The notes under the pieces: generated by a model
What the model was told of the DNA's origin: nothing
Databases searched by the model: none
Seen by the model: only the letters and a program-made list of their open reading frames with translations
Shown here: in pieces, positions 11,310 to 21,640 of the stretch
How positions within the stretch are numbered: position 1 is the stretch's first letter
Layout: every line of letters begins with the position of its first letter
Assembly (NCBI GenBank): GCA_003427395.1
Contig: BFEA01000532.1
Coordinates: 138,591 to 185,453, forward strand
Direction: 5' to 3'
Length of the DNA stretch: 46,863 bases
Source of the DNA: Chara braunii
Lineage: Eukaryota; Streptophyta; Charophyceae; Charales; Characeae
Translations under genes and position numbers: made by a program

Positions 11310-12170
11310 GTTGACTCGCAATCTTTGTTCCATAACCAAGGTTTTTCTTTTTTTGAGCAACGTCCTCATAGGCGCAATTATGATAGAGAATTTCCTCACA
11401 TACTTCCTATATGAGCTCGCGAATTCTAGGAAGGATCACAGTCCAGTGATAGTTTTGGGTCTGGGTCAATCTCTAACTGTTGTTATTTTCATTTTTTCAA
11501 GGGTTAGTCCTTCTTAATTTACTATATGTCCAATATATAATACTTCGGATTTTATAATTTTTTATTTCTTATAATTTTGCTTGCAAGTACCTTTTCTTAA
11601 TTTTCATAGAACCATTCGCAAATGTTTCGCATGTCCTCCAAGGTTTTGCTATAGACGAGGATGCTATCAAAATACACTACCAAAGACCTCAAAATTTTGG
11701 TTAGTGCTTTGAAGAAAGATCTCAGAAAAAAATGACGAAAACATCCGAATTGATCAAATCATTGCCGAAAAAACTCATTAGTAGATTTGTTGAAAGGTTA
11801 CATATGTATTGGTCAGGCCAAACGACATCGCAACAAACTCATAGTGCCCATATATGGTTCGGAATGCCGTCTTGCGTTGATCCTCGGGGGCCACCTCAAT
11901 TTTGTGGTATTCAGACTTCTTATCAATCTTGCTGAAGTACATGCAATCTTGCAGCTGGTCAAGTAGATCATCGATTCAAAAAACGGGTTTTATGTTTTTC
12001 ACGGTTACAAAGTTCAGTCCTCGATAGTCGATACACAATCTAAGTTCACCTTCATTTTTTGAACACGAAGAGTAAGGGTGCGCCGTATGGAGAGAAACTT
12101 GTACCAATCTATAATTTTTCAGTAAGTTTCTGCAATTGTTTTTTCAGTTCTTCTAATTCATGCAATGACA
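11310..12170 (-). pseudogene. element B: reverse transcriptase remnant
   Basis: Reading the minus strand gives GLNFVTVKN, then DDLLDQLQDCMYFSKID, VAPEDQRKTAFRTIYGHYEF and AMSFGLTN, followed by SLVVYFDSILVYSKTLED and VRDWPRPKTITGL. These are the Ty3/gypsy RT fingers, palm and thumb landmarks. The catalytic YxDD box reads YFDS, so one catalytic Asp is lost, and several stops and frameshifts interrupt the frame. Similarity ends near 11,310 inside the connection to RNase H, matching the break at about 6,050. Confidence 0.85.
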
Positions 12171-12486
12171 TACAGTAGATCTCTCATTTAATAGTTTTAT
12201 TACCGATAATAATTTCAACAGTGTGCTTGATGGCATGCTCAATTACAGTCGTTGGTTCTTTCTGCAGTTCCCTTGCATTCATTGAGAAGTTCTTCAATAA
12301 AGGGATGGTAGGATGCGGAACACTCACCCATGTTTTTGACGAGTGTCATAATTACATATTGCACCGACATTTTCTCCGTGACCATACTTCAAAAATAAAT
12401 AAGACTCGTACAACAAAAAGACAGTGATGAGTCAAAACCAGACTTATGAAAGAATTCAATTGGTTTCATTTATGATTTATCATCTA

Positions 12487-12726
12487 TTAAAATAACAATT
12501 TTATCTTTAAACTTAACTTATGGGTCTTCTTTCTCATTCTAATCCATGTCATAATCGAGTGAAATGAAAATTCATTTTCTACCAGGAAGGTTACCTCGTG
12601 TAAAATCTTATTACCTTCCTTCGTTTGGAAATAACATTTCACGAGGTCGACATACTGGAAAAAAGTGATGGTACTGTAGTCAACCAACGTAAACGTGATA
12701 AATATAGGCAAGTTATGTGCTCTCAT
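12487..12726 (-). pseudogene. element B: probable aspartic protease remnant
   Basis: The frame contains FTLVDYSTITFFQYVDL, which looks like a decayed A2-type protease active site (family form LVDxGSTxNFIS...YVD), with the catalytic DSG/DxG replaced by DYS. It lies between the gag zinc knuckle and RT, the normal place for protease in this order. The call depends mainly on position and this one motif. Confidence 0.5.
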
Positions 12727-13089
12727 CCCTAAGTGTGAGTTCTTTATTGACTTCTCACCTTGTGCAACCAGGGTCTAACAAAGCATCAACTCGTGTCCGC
12801 ACAATCTGTACGTCTGTAATATCTCCGCTTTCTTAACCCATGAATTTCTGAAGGCAAACAATTTATGATTATGTTCATCAAGGTTCTTACCCAGTGTAAC
12901 AGAACATATGACTTTCTCAGGGTGAACTGGGTGAGGGGCGAAAAAGAGTCATCCTCTGCCTTGCAAGCAGGAGGGATGAAAGGGGTTAGTTGCGCCTTCT
13001 TAACCAAACCCTTTGTCTCATTATTAATAGATGTTAGTCCTACCTACTGCTCTATTTCGGGTTCCAGAAGAGGGGACACTATGCGATGA

Positions 13090-14340
13090 TGTGTCCCTCA
13101 CTGCCACACTTCAAGCATTGACGATTATCCATTCTGCCATGCTATTTCTTATGCGTTAGGCTCATTTTCTCTCAGGGCTTACCAGAAGTTATGTAAGGAT
13201 GTGTTGGAAAAAAATGTGGCTTCTTCTTCCTAATATATCATTACTAGGACCTCCTTTGTTGACCACCATGACAGTGACGCCACCCTTTTTCGACTCACCG
13301 CCATTCGTCGTTCCACCCTCGGTTTCCTCGAGGGACCACCTCTCCATAGTTTCGTCATTAAAAAACGACAAGGAAGTGGTTTTGTCATTTTTGCCTCCAC
13401 AAAATTCGTTTCTCGTTCCGACTCAATTCATCCCCTTCCCCAGCAAACGAGCTATCATTTGCTTTCGCCGGAGAGCAAAATCTCTAAACTGCCGCTAGTT
13501 ATACTTTCCCGACTTCCTTTCGGCCATAAGTTGACCCTGTATCGGTTAAGGCAAAGCGTGCAATAAGATATAGAACACCTGGTTGTCTTGGAGGTTCGGT
13601 CCAGACACCTGCAAAAGGCGGTCAACTTCTTGGGGTAAAGAGTTTACGCTAGTCTAATGTTTTTGCCCTATTGCGGTGAGTTCGTCAAACGCCTTGTCAG
13701 CGATCGACTAGTCAAACAATCTCTCCTTTATTTTCTGGAGAAATTCTTGCAAGGTCATTGAAGCTAGCAGCGTTGAACTTCGGCAACAACCACTCCTTGA
13801 CAAATTCCCTAAGGCAGGGAGTGAGTTTCTATCGTTCTTTCTTTCATTCTTTTCATTCTTTTTTTCCTCTTCGTTTCCCACCTTACTTTTTCTTTTGACA
13901 ATAATAGTTACTGTGTTGGGTTCGGTTTTCACATGGTCAATCTTAGTCTCGAGGTGGGAAAGATACAATATCATATTCTCCATTAAGGACGACTGATCAG
14001 TTTTCGATCCAGATTTGAATTTATGCTTTATTTTTTTCACTTTCTTGACTTACTGTTATTTTTCTCTCCTCTGTCTTATATAAGCTTCATTTTTCTTTTT
14101 TTTTTCAGCCTCCAGTGCATCCTCCAACTGTTGAATGGTTGCAACTATTATTCATGCATTCAATTGAGTCCTTTCTCTTATTTCATTCGATTCAACATTT
14201 TTTTCTTCTTTGACATGTGTGTCTCCTTCTTTCGCTATATCCAACTGCTTAGCGATGAACAAGTCTAGATTCAAAGGAGTCTGTCGGATCACTCTCACAC
14301 TCTTGCGTTGAGCATAAGAGATTAACATTAGTGTCAACTT
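13090..14340 (-). pseudogene. element B: gag remnant with CCHC zinc knuckle
   Basis: The minus strand reads through ADKAFDELTAIGQK, GPNLQDNQVFYILLHALP and IQGQLMAERKSGKYN to RQFRDFALRR, a capsid-like block of chromovirus gag. Near 13,095-13,135 comes RQCLKCGSEGHIIA, a stop, and CP, a CX2CX4HX4C nucleocapsid knuckle with a TAG just before its last Cys. The longest open piece is 13,708-14,040 (110 residues, Lys/Glu-rich). Several stops break the frame. Upstream of about 14,340 no coding sequence is evident. Confidence 0.8.
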
Positions 14341-14639
14341 TCTTCAGTTCCTCTTTTGCAGCAGGTTGAACTGACTGAGCACATGTTGTTCTGACTTTGG
14401 TCGCGCCTTGTGCACTTCAGGGGCTACCTCACGTAATTCAGTAAGCAGTTTCTCTCACTCTTCTCCTGCTTAACTTTTTGTCCTTACACTTTTTTTTTCT
14501 TCTTTGTAAACGGAGAATATAAGAGAGGGACGGGAAAAAAAGAAAAGTAGGAGTCGTTGTCGTTCGCATCGGTCCTGCAGTAGGACCTTTCCGACCACGT
14601 CATGTAAGATTTTGCAGGACTATCGTAGAGTGTTGCTGC

Positions 14640-14855
14640 TCTTGCCGAGTGCGCCCACCATACCTCTCAGGAACCCCTATGACAGGATAGGGCCACATGA
14701 GATACAACTTATCTCCTCTCACGGGAGCTGTTACCATCCCTTGGGTGGGCGTATCCCTGTCGAGCTACCGAACCACATACAAAGGTTTTTCATATGCAAT
14801 CACAGAGGTGGCCCGACCGAGGACGTTTCTCATTCGCTGTAGCATACTAAGGGGT
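14640..14855 (+). repeat. dispersed core repeat, copy 2
   Basis: Same ordered phrases as copies 1 and 3: CCTATGACAGGATAGGG, ACGGGAGCTGTTACCATCCC, GGGCGTATCCCT, GAGCTACCGAACCACAT, GCAATCACAGAGGTGG, CGCTGTAGCATA. It lies 5' of element B gag, where B's 5' LTR would be, and is cut off at its right side by the start of element A's direct repeat at 14,860. Confidence 0.8.
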
Positions 14856-15356
14856 ACGCCGTTGCACTTTTTCCAATTAGACCGCTTCAGGCGACTGGAA
14901 AACCAACAGGCTGTCACGCAGGATTTTGTATGTGATAGCAATAAATTAAATAAATTAAATAAAGCAAATCCCTTCCTGTTGTGTGCGGCCGACTTCGAGC
15001 GAGACCCTTCAATTGCGGTTTTCGCCGGACCCCGGTCTTGTGAATCTTTAATTATAATTTGGAACAACAATGATAATGCATATAATAAAAATTTATTTAA
15101 ATATGCTATGTGTGTATCAAGATGCCAATTTAGGGGATTGAGAACTGTGACATGATCAACAAGGAAATACAATCGTCAAGTAATGCCAGAAGAGATAATT
15201 AAGCCTCACTGACTCAAGGCAAAGACAAGATGAATGAGGGAAGAATGCAAACTCATAATAATCTCAGAAAGCACATATAAGCAAGCATGGTCAACACCCC
15301 TCAAGAGTCTTCACTCATCCCTCTCGGCAGTCTCTCTCAATCTCTCATTTCACTGT

Positions 15357-15779
15357 TCATTTCTGGTGCTGTGACCCACGCCCACGTACAATATGAGATT
15401 GAGGCCTCGTGACAACGAGCCACCTGAAGCTAGCAAGCTCTGAGCATGACCATCCGAGATACATGACACGGAAGCTAACCATGGAGCAAAACTCCTCCCA
15501 CAATGTAGGCAGCCCGTCCACAAAGAAGACTCCTCGCCTGAGGTATGGATACTCGGTAGATTCTGTCAGTGCCTCAATGTCGATTACCGCTGGAGAGATA
15601 TATCTTTTTGCCAAGCCGATCATGTCATGCCAACTCGTGCCATCTGTGAGAAGGAGAGGAATGAGAGGCTTAGGATAGTCCGTATAAAGCTTGGGCCCAA
15701 AGCTGCGAATCAGTTTGGTGTCGCTCTCATCGATTTCTCTCTCCCTCTGCTCGAGATACCTCGTGGCGGAGATCCACAC
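15357..15779 (-). pseudogene. LTR-encoded module frame, 3' LTR copy (broken)
   Basis: The 140-residue frame matches the last two thirds of the 231-residue frame in the other LTR (34,022-34,717), including RYLEQREREIDES, GTSWHDMIGLAKRY and EFCSMV. Upstream, near 15,930, this copy lacks about 10 bases that the other has, just after GCCTCTTTG. With other changes this cuts off the N-terminal third. It is not recognised as any known family. Confidence 0.6.
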
Positions 15780-16666
15780 TACATAAAAATGCTCATGAGC
15801 CTCTTTACCCTTCTTCAGATTGGGCCTCAGATCGTGGATAGTGCTATCAGCAAAACTGGTCTGGACAACGAAGATTGACAGATCTCCTTGTCTGAAACCA
15901 ATGGCACTAGCATACTGATAGCGGAATGCCTCTTTGATTGAGATTGACCATCACTGACTCGCTGACTCGAAAGGTTTCGAATGTACTCATGGGTAGACTA
16001 GTCGATACAACCTGACTGGATGAAAACTGAGAACTGATCATTGAGAATTGATTGTTGGTAGTTGGTCGCTGATCTGACTGCGTTTTCTGATTACTTGCTG
16101 GTTTAATTGCTGATCTGAATACCTCCTCTGAATGCTGGTTAGGATGCTGATCGGATGTAGGATGATAGTTGTTTGATTGTCTGCTTTGAATGTCGCACTG
16201 AAGTGTTGTTCTGAGGAAACTGAATGATTGCGAATCGGAGAACTTGACTAAATGCTAAAAGGAGAACTGAATGATTGCTGAGATCCTGATGATTAAAACT
16301 AAGTATGGCTGAAATTATGTTGACTGAGATTCTGAATACTGTAAGAATGGTAGAATGCTGCTAGCTGGTGGTACACGTAGCTGAAGCTACGAGTAAACAG
16401 GTCACGAAATCACTGGTTTCAACTGTTAGGCGCTGAGTACAAGGTATGCTGATTGATAGGTGATTGATTGCAGTCTGAAGAAATTAATCGAGTGTCCCTT
16501 AGTCACCGATAGAACGCTGCCTGAAGATTGGTTGTATTGTCGCCTGGTCACTACCGACCGCGTTGAGTACTGGCCACTTCCAACGTTGCTGAGTACTAGA
16601 GCCTTGAGTTACATTCTGTCTAGATTCATCGACTAGGTCCTTGGAAGAAGAGAGATCTGTAAAATT

Positions 16667-17020
16667 TCATGCCCCCTCTGCCTTCGCCCTGGTCTGTTCA
16701 ACTGTTTCGATAAACGAATAAGTACTGTGTAGTCTCCCGTCTTGCCCGTGAATGTATAATAAATACTCGATGGATTTCTGATCTTTCACTAGTTTTACTG
16801 CTTCTTCTCTCATCAGCCCACAAGTACACTGGATATTGCTGATTGTTTTCTCCTCCCAACTATCTCCTCTGTCTAAACAGAGAGAGTATGTTACCTCCAG
16901 TTTGTTTCTACTCCCCATGATTTTTTTCCCACACTCTTTCGGGGATTTCACTGCCCAAACAGAATACGGGATAAACACTCGGTCTGTTCCCACTCTTTTG
17001 CCACCCATACATCCCCTCAC
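16667..17020 (-). CDS. LTR open frame, 117 codons, unknown (3' LTR copy)
   Basis: The frame opens at a GTG; the first ATG is at 17,008. It is identical to the copy at 35,343-35,696. It starts RVFIPYSVWAV-like and contains LEVTYSLCLDRGD and REEAVKLVKD. The FIPYSVWAV and LEVTYSLCL stretches resemble the start of the leader modules (VVIPYKNVRY, LYVLTCYFTDLD), suggesting a distant relative. It is highly charged, with no signal peptide or membrane segment. Whether it is translated is unknown. Confidence 0.35.
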   Translation of the reverse strand: MRGCMGGKRVGTDRVFIPYSVWAVKSPKECGKKIMGSRNKLEVTYSLCLDRGDSWEEKTISNIQCTCGLMREEAVKLVKDQKSIEYLLYIHGQDGRLHSTYSFIETVEQTRAKAEGA

Positions 17021-18102
17021 GTTTTCAAAATGTAGTTGTGCAAACGTTGAGTTTCTACTTCGACAAAGCCAGAGTCCCTCTGGGTTGAAGATTGTGAATG
17101 ACCTGTGGTTGTAAAACGTAAGATAGTGCTGAGCGCACCCTGACTCAGTCCCACATTCCGAGTCTTAGCACAGTACCACCGTGCCAAGCTTTGTGTCCTT
17201 GGATCTATTATTTCCCAGTTCAGTCTGACTCNGGGCCACAAGTCCGAGTGTAGCTGAGCACTACTCGTCTTGTCACTCACGCATCACGCGGTATCAACCC
17301 GAGTGCTCTGAACTCAGTATTTCGGTCTCTAGTATAGTCCGCCAGCACCTGGTCCGCCGACTGTTCAGCTAGGAACCGGACAGAGCTAGAGTTCAGAGTT
17401 TGGGTTTCGCTTGAAAATTTCATGTTCCTAGTTCGTGACTAGTCGGTAATTGAGCTCATTGAGTCCAAGTATCGACCAGATTGATACCCACCATCGTTTC
17501 GAGTACGATCTTATTATTATCCTAAACTCAAGATTTCTCATTATAGAGACACTGTTTCTGTGTCCATCCCCTTATTTACCCTTGTCCGGGTCGACTGGGA
17601 CTAGAGTTTTCCCTAGAGTACAGGTAGAAGGGATGGATAAAGCGTACTTAGTGAGGACCCTCTCGTCGTGGTTGAGATTCTGCCAATTATGATGAAAGGA
17701 TCAGATCACTCTCTTCTGAGCCGAGACATACTGGGACTGAAATTCGTGGTTGAGATTCTGCCAACAAAAACTTAACAAGCATGTAAAAGACTTTTCTCAG
17801 CACTGCCCTTCTTTTCCCCATCCACTCAGGAAGAATGCAGCCATTGAACGTAATCGAAATTGCCACTGTGTCTCCTCGTACAGGTAAACTCGCACATTGA
17901 GTCCGATAATGGACCTGGATGCTTGAACAGCCACCTGCACGCTCTGTCCTCAGGCTTGCAAGCATGAACTGTTACATATTCATCTGATCACATGGGTACA
18001 TGCATGTTCACGTAAGCTCTCTCTCAACTAAGCTCTGATGACAACGAATCTTTGTAATTTGCTCAACGAGCGTTTGATCAGGTGCACACACGAAAACACC
18101 CA

Positions 18103-19950
18103 CTTGCGCGCTAACGTATTCACGGAAAGGAGGGAAGAAAGTTGAAATCCAAACAGTTCTTGTGACCTCTACTCTCATGATGCTCAAGTAATATAGCAGA
18201 AAAGGGATGAGCCAAGATCGATCAGTCGTTCTACAAAGTTCGTTATTAGACACACAATACGAGAAACTGTATAATTTTTTAGAGTTAAAAGCAATCGCAT
18301 AAACAACTCAGCAAGAATAGTACTCCCAAACAATAGATCGTAAGGCAGTGCCTTTTTGTGGAAGCCCCAGCTCTCTCAATCTTGCGAATTATCTAGGCCA
18401 ACCACTCATATGCAGGGCTTTCTCCGAGGCCAGAAGACTTTAAGTCGTGGTTATAGGGAGGGGCTACTCCCCTGATGACCCGCTTATGCAATCTACAGCG
18501 GGGTTGACCCCTTTTGCGTCATAACCAAATACCAGTCAACATCAATCGAGCAGACCAATTAACCTGCTTAAGAGGGAAATAAATAAACTGGGTTAATTAA
18601 AAGGGAAAAAAAACTATTCATAATTACCAACATCTTATCTGAGGGTTCAACCAAGGAGGTTGTAGAAGTATGCTCCGAAGACCTGGGATAATAACATCAA
18701 CTAGCTCCCTCACTCTCAACAACTAATGGCGAAAGGTCCCTTTTCCTTCTGATGTCTCTCTTGATCCTCCATCTTAGGCCTTCATGCGCCCTCCCTGCTC
18801 ATGTATAAAGTAGCTAGACCGGAGTGGTTGACGTCTCTATAGAAGACGATCTAGCTACCTGAATAGGGCCAACACGGACAATAGCTTATAACAGCTGACC
18901 GCCTTCTTCTAACTAACCTGATTGACCAGTGCGTATATACCAACTGGTTGAAGATCATGCACAGGCGACAAGACACGTGGACATAGTAACAAGCGCATCC
19001 GCGAGGAAAGAGATATCATTTTCAAGAAAGCGGTCAACCCTTTCCCCCTCTTCACACCAGCCTGCTCCAAAAGCGGTCAGCGTTGCTACGACGACTATTA
19101 GTCTTCTACGCATTGGATGGATCGTGAGCTTTTCACAGCACGCCTAACCAGCTTAGACGAGGAGAAAACACACTCACAAGTTAGATGCCAATCACGTTCA
19201 AACAGCTCCAGGCTTGGCTCCCGCCGACAACTAAAGCCAAGGTGAGAGTGACATTCGCCATACTTCTCGACCTCAAAGGCTAGTTTCCGTGCTCATGCCT
19301 TACTAGTGCTTAATGTTATCATCTGACAAGAGAGACAAGATGACTGCATCGGTAGACTACTGACACGATTACCCACACTGAAGCTGGCTCGGCTTTTCAC
19401 CAACTACACACAAACGAAGAGCGACCAATTTTTGCCTGAAACGGTGGAGGGGTCATGGTTGGTGCACTGCGAGTAAATCTCGTGACGACCCCTGCTATTT
19501 CTGGTGGGACCTCTCTCTTGTCTTTTTCGTCACTGCAGCTGAAACAGGCCATGAATGAGCGTGCGCACATCGGTTGACGACAGTCGCGCTTCACAAGCTC
19601 ATCCCCTTTTCGCTCACGCTGTCGCCACTTTTGTTAACTGCCCCTCTCTCTCCCGACTGCCATATATTTTCCGCGTGTCGCGTGTCGATCACTCACATTA
19701 TTAAACTGAGCTTTGTCCTCCTCATCACTCATGTCCCGCGCTGACGTTTTTCCTTCTTGCATGAGTGCCGCGTGTAGGATGAGTACGCAGGTCGCAACTT
19801 CGTGCTCTGTCCCATCCTCTAAGAGCCCACTTGTTTCCCACCTCTGTAACTAGCGTAGCAGGCACGTGCCTACCAGTTGTTTGACGTCAACCACCTCACT
19901 CTTTCACGCGCGTTGACTGCTCAATCACCTCTCTTGCCCCCACTGCATCT
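18103..19950. other. element A 3' region, no gene recognised
   Basis: This lies between the 3' LTR and the 19.95-kb frame. No frame has a recognisable domain. A polypurine tract expected on the minus strand next to the LTR is not obvious; instead a purine run (GGAAAGGAGGGAAGAAAG) sits on the + strand at about 18,123-18,140. The stretch may include nested insertions. Confidence 0.4.
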
Positions 19951-19951
19951 C

Positions 19952-20482
19952 TCACATGTGTCTTTTCCCCCTGTTTTGTTTCTCACCCGCCCCGCGGCCC
20001 CTTGGCGTCAGTTGTCTCGAGCTGGCCTCAGGTCCCTCTTCCACCGGCTTCGCGGCTCGGTGATGCCTCTCGATCTCACCTGGTCTATTCCAGGGCCTGA
20101 GGTCCGTTTCCCGATTTCCTGCTTCACTCATCTCACTCTCCCCACCTGACTCCCTGTCCCGGTGGGCCTGCTCCAGGTCCGCTGTGTCCATCGAAGTTTT
20201 TGTCTCTTGGTAAGTCACCGTTATCCGTAGTCTCGCCGTCACACCGTCCCTCCTACAGCGTCTCTCCGCTCGATCTCTCGCCTCTGTAATTGCGTCTTGC
20301 AGCTTTCCATCGGTCCGCATCTCCACCTCTTTTGCTCCTTCCACGTTGATCTTCAGTAGCACTTCGTCTCCACCGTTGTAGTTGAGTATAACGGTGATCC
20401 AGGGCCCTTCCCCGGACACGGGCTTCCAACGGGCCTGGTGATACCAGTAAGTAGGCCTATAGCGATGCAGCGCCATAGCCAC
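19952..20482 (-). CDS. open frame 3' of element A pol, 176 codons, unknown
   Basis: This is the longest frame between integrase and the 3' LTR. It opens at GTG; the first ATG is at 20,476. The N-terminal half has WITVILNYNGGDEVLLKINV and DAITEARDRAERRCRRDG, with YHQARWKP before them. This pattern (Y-x-x-x-R-W/Y, a beta stretch, an acidic turn, then a charged helix) resembles the leader modules (YKNVRYEA, YVLTCYFTDLDEYDIEIYV, HDEKRRLEREG). The C-terminal half is Arg/Glu-rich and looks disordered. Its place 3' of pol is where some plant Ty3 elements carry env-like or accessory frames, but no membrane segment is seen. Relation to the modules is inference. Confidence 0.4.
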   Translation of the reverse strand: MAMALHRYRPTYWYHQARWKPVSGEGPWITVILNYNGGDEVLLKINVEGAKEVEMRTDGKLQDAITEARDRAERRCRRDGVTARLRITVTYQETKTSMDTADLEQAHRDRESGGESEMSEAGNRETDLRPWNRPGEIERHHRAAKPVEEGPEASSRQLTPRGRGAGEKQNRGKRHM

Positions 20483-20928
20483 TCTTTCTCGATAGTCAGC
20501 GCCAATGCTCAGTCCGCACTATCCTTGCCTGCAACACTTAGCCAGGCTGAGTCCCGGGCAACAGGAATCAAGGCTTTTGCGCAATAGGGACAACCTCCGT
20601 TTTATAGCGCTACAGGTGAGTGCGACCCCGGAGTGCTAAAAGAGGGTTTTCCTGATAATAACTCGGATTTTAAGATATAATAAAACAACACAAAATTTAA
20701 ATAAATCTGGAATAAAACTAAAGGGAACTTCAACAGCCCGTGCACAGTCAGGGCGCTCGAACCACCGTCGCGTCGGTCCCTAGGCTGTGCAACATTACCG
20801 TGGTCCAAAGAAAAAAAAAGGAAAGAAAAAGTAGAGATCCCATAATGGAATACCAACAACTACATTTTCCTTTTCAAAACAGACCTTCGGTCTACCACTA
20901 TCGGGTGCCCCCGTCCGATGGTAAGAAG

Positions 20929-20964
20929 GGGGCTTATGACCTCCCATAAGGAGGTGATAAGCCT
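20929..20964. repeat. 14-bp stem inverted repeat (hairpin)
   Basis: The left arm GGCTTATGACCTCC (20,931-20,944) pairs with the right arm GGAGGTGATAAGCC (20,950-20,963) with a single mismatch and a 5-base loop. A weaker inverted repeat (TACCA...TCGG / CCGA TGGTA) lies just upstream at about 20,893-20,922. The function is unknown; it could be the terminus of a small inverted-repeat element. Confidence 0.75.
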
Positions 20965-21059
20965 CCTATCGATGCGGCCGCGGGTCGCCCTTCTTTTGGG
21001 GCCTCACCACGCGAACCTCAATCGGAGCCCGTTCAAAGATGGAATGACCAGCCAACTTA

Positions 21060-21151
21060 AACGATGGATCACAGACCCCGACATTTGAATCGTCGGCTTT
21101 CTCGCGAAGTGACCGATAACAAGAGGAAAAGCCGCGTCCGAAAACAGGTAA

Positions 21152-21223
<72 letters not shown>

Positions 21224-21640
21224 TTGCAGAAAAAGAAAGATGGCTATTTCAAATTTTCTCCGCGAGATGGTTCCACCTGAATAGCGGTACAAGTCCGCAC
21301 ACAATTCTAAAACCCGACTTCCAATTTTTTCCCTTCCTTTTTTTTTTCTTTTCTTATTTTTCTCTCTCCAGTCCTCACTGTATTGGCCCCCTTAATCCTG
21401 GCCACCGGGGTCCCACCACGAGGTTCGTACGAACAAGTCTGGTACAGGCGATATACAAGGGGTCGGTAAAGCCCAGACCATAAGACCGCAGTTACAGTCC
21501 GAAAACCCGAATCGGCGGCCTTCCCTACGAAGTGACAGATCGACAAGCGAAAAAATGAAAATAGGAAAATTAAGTAATAATAATAGTAATGATAATAATA
21601 ATAATGATGATGGCAATTCAAAATTGGAAAGGAAACCATA
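21060..21640. repeat. ancient duplication ending in (TAA)n arrays
   Basis: Two blocks share GAATCG-CGGC-TT, CGAAGTGAC-GAT-ACAAG-G-AAA, GAAAA-AGG-AA and then a (TAA)n array. The first array (about 21,154-21,223) is long and pure; the second (about 21,573-21,608) is short and imperfect. Poly-Ile/Tyr/Leu frames over them are artefacts. Confidence 0.7.

Larger units (their letters stand above)
14860..18102 (-). mobile_element. element A, left long direct repeat (3' LTR)
   Basis: This 3.2-kb block is repeated in direct orientation at 33,489-36,780. The right copy is flanked internally by a primer-binding-site match, which identifies the pair as LTRs of a minus-strand element, so this is the 3' LTR. 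The right end is CA, as expected. The left end reads CG where the partner has TG, which would be a single C/T change. Identity continues 7 bases past the CA (CTTGCGC) in both copies, so the true end is uncertain. No convincing 5-bp target duplication was found. The block 16,586-17,377 is base-identical to the other copy; elsewhere there are scattered substitutions and small indels. Confidence 0.75.

Noticed and set aside
18123-18140. Purine run GGAAAGGAGGGAAGAAAG as the polypurine tract
   Set aside because: It is purine on the + strand, whereas a minus-strand element needs purines on the minus strand at this LTR edge.
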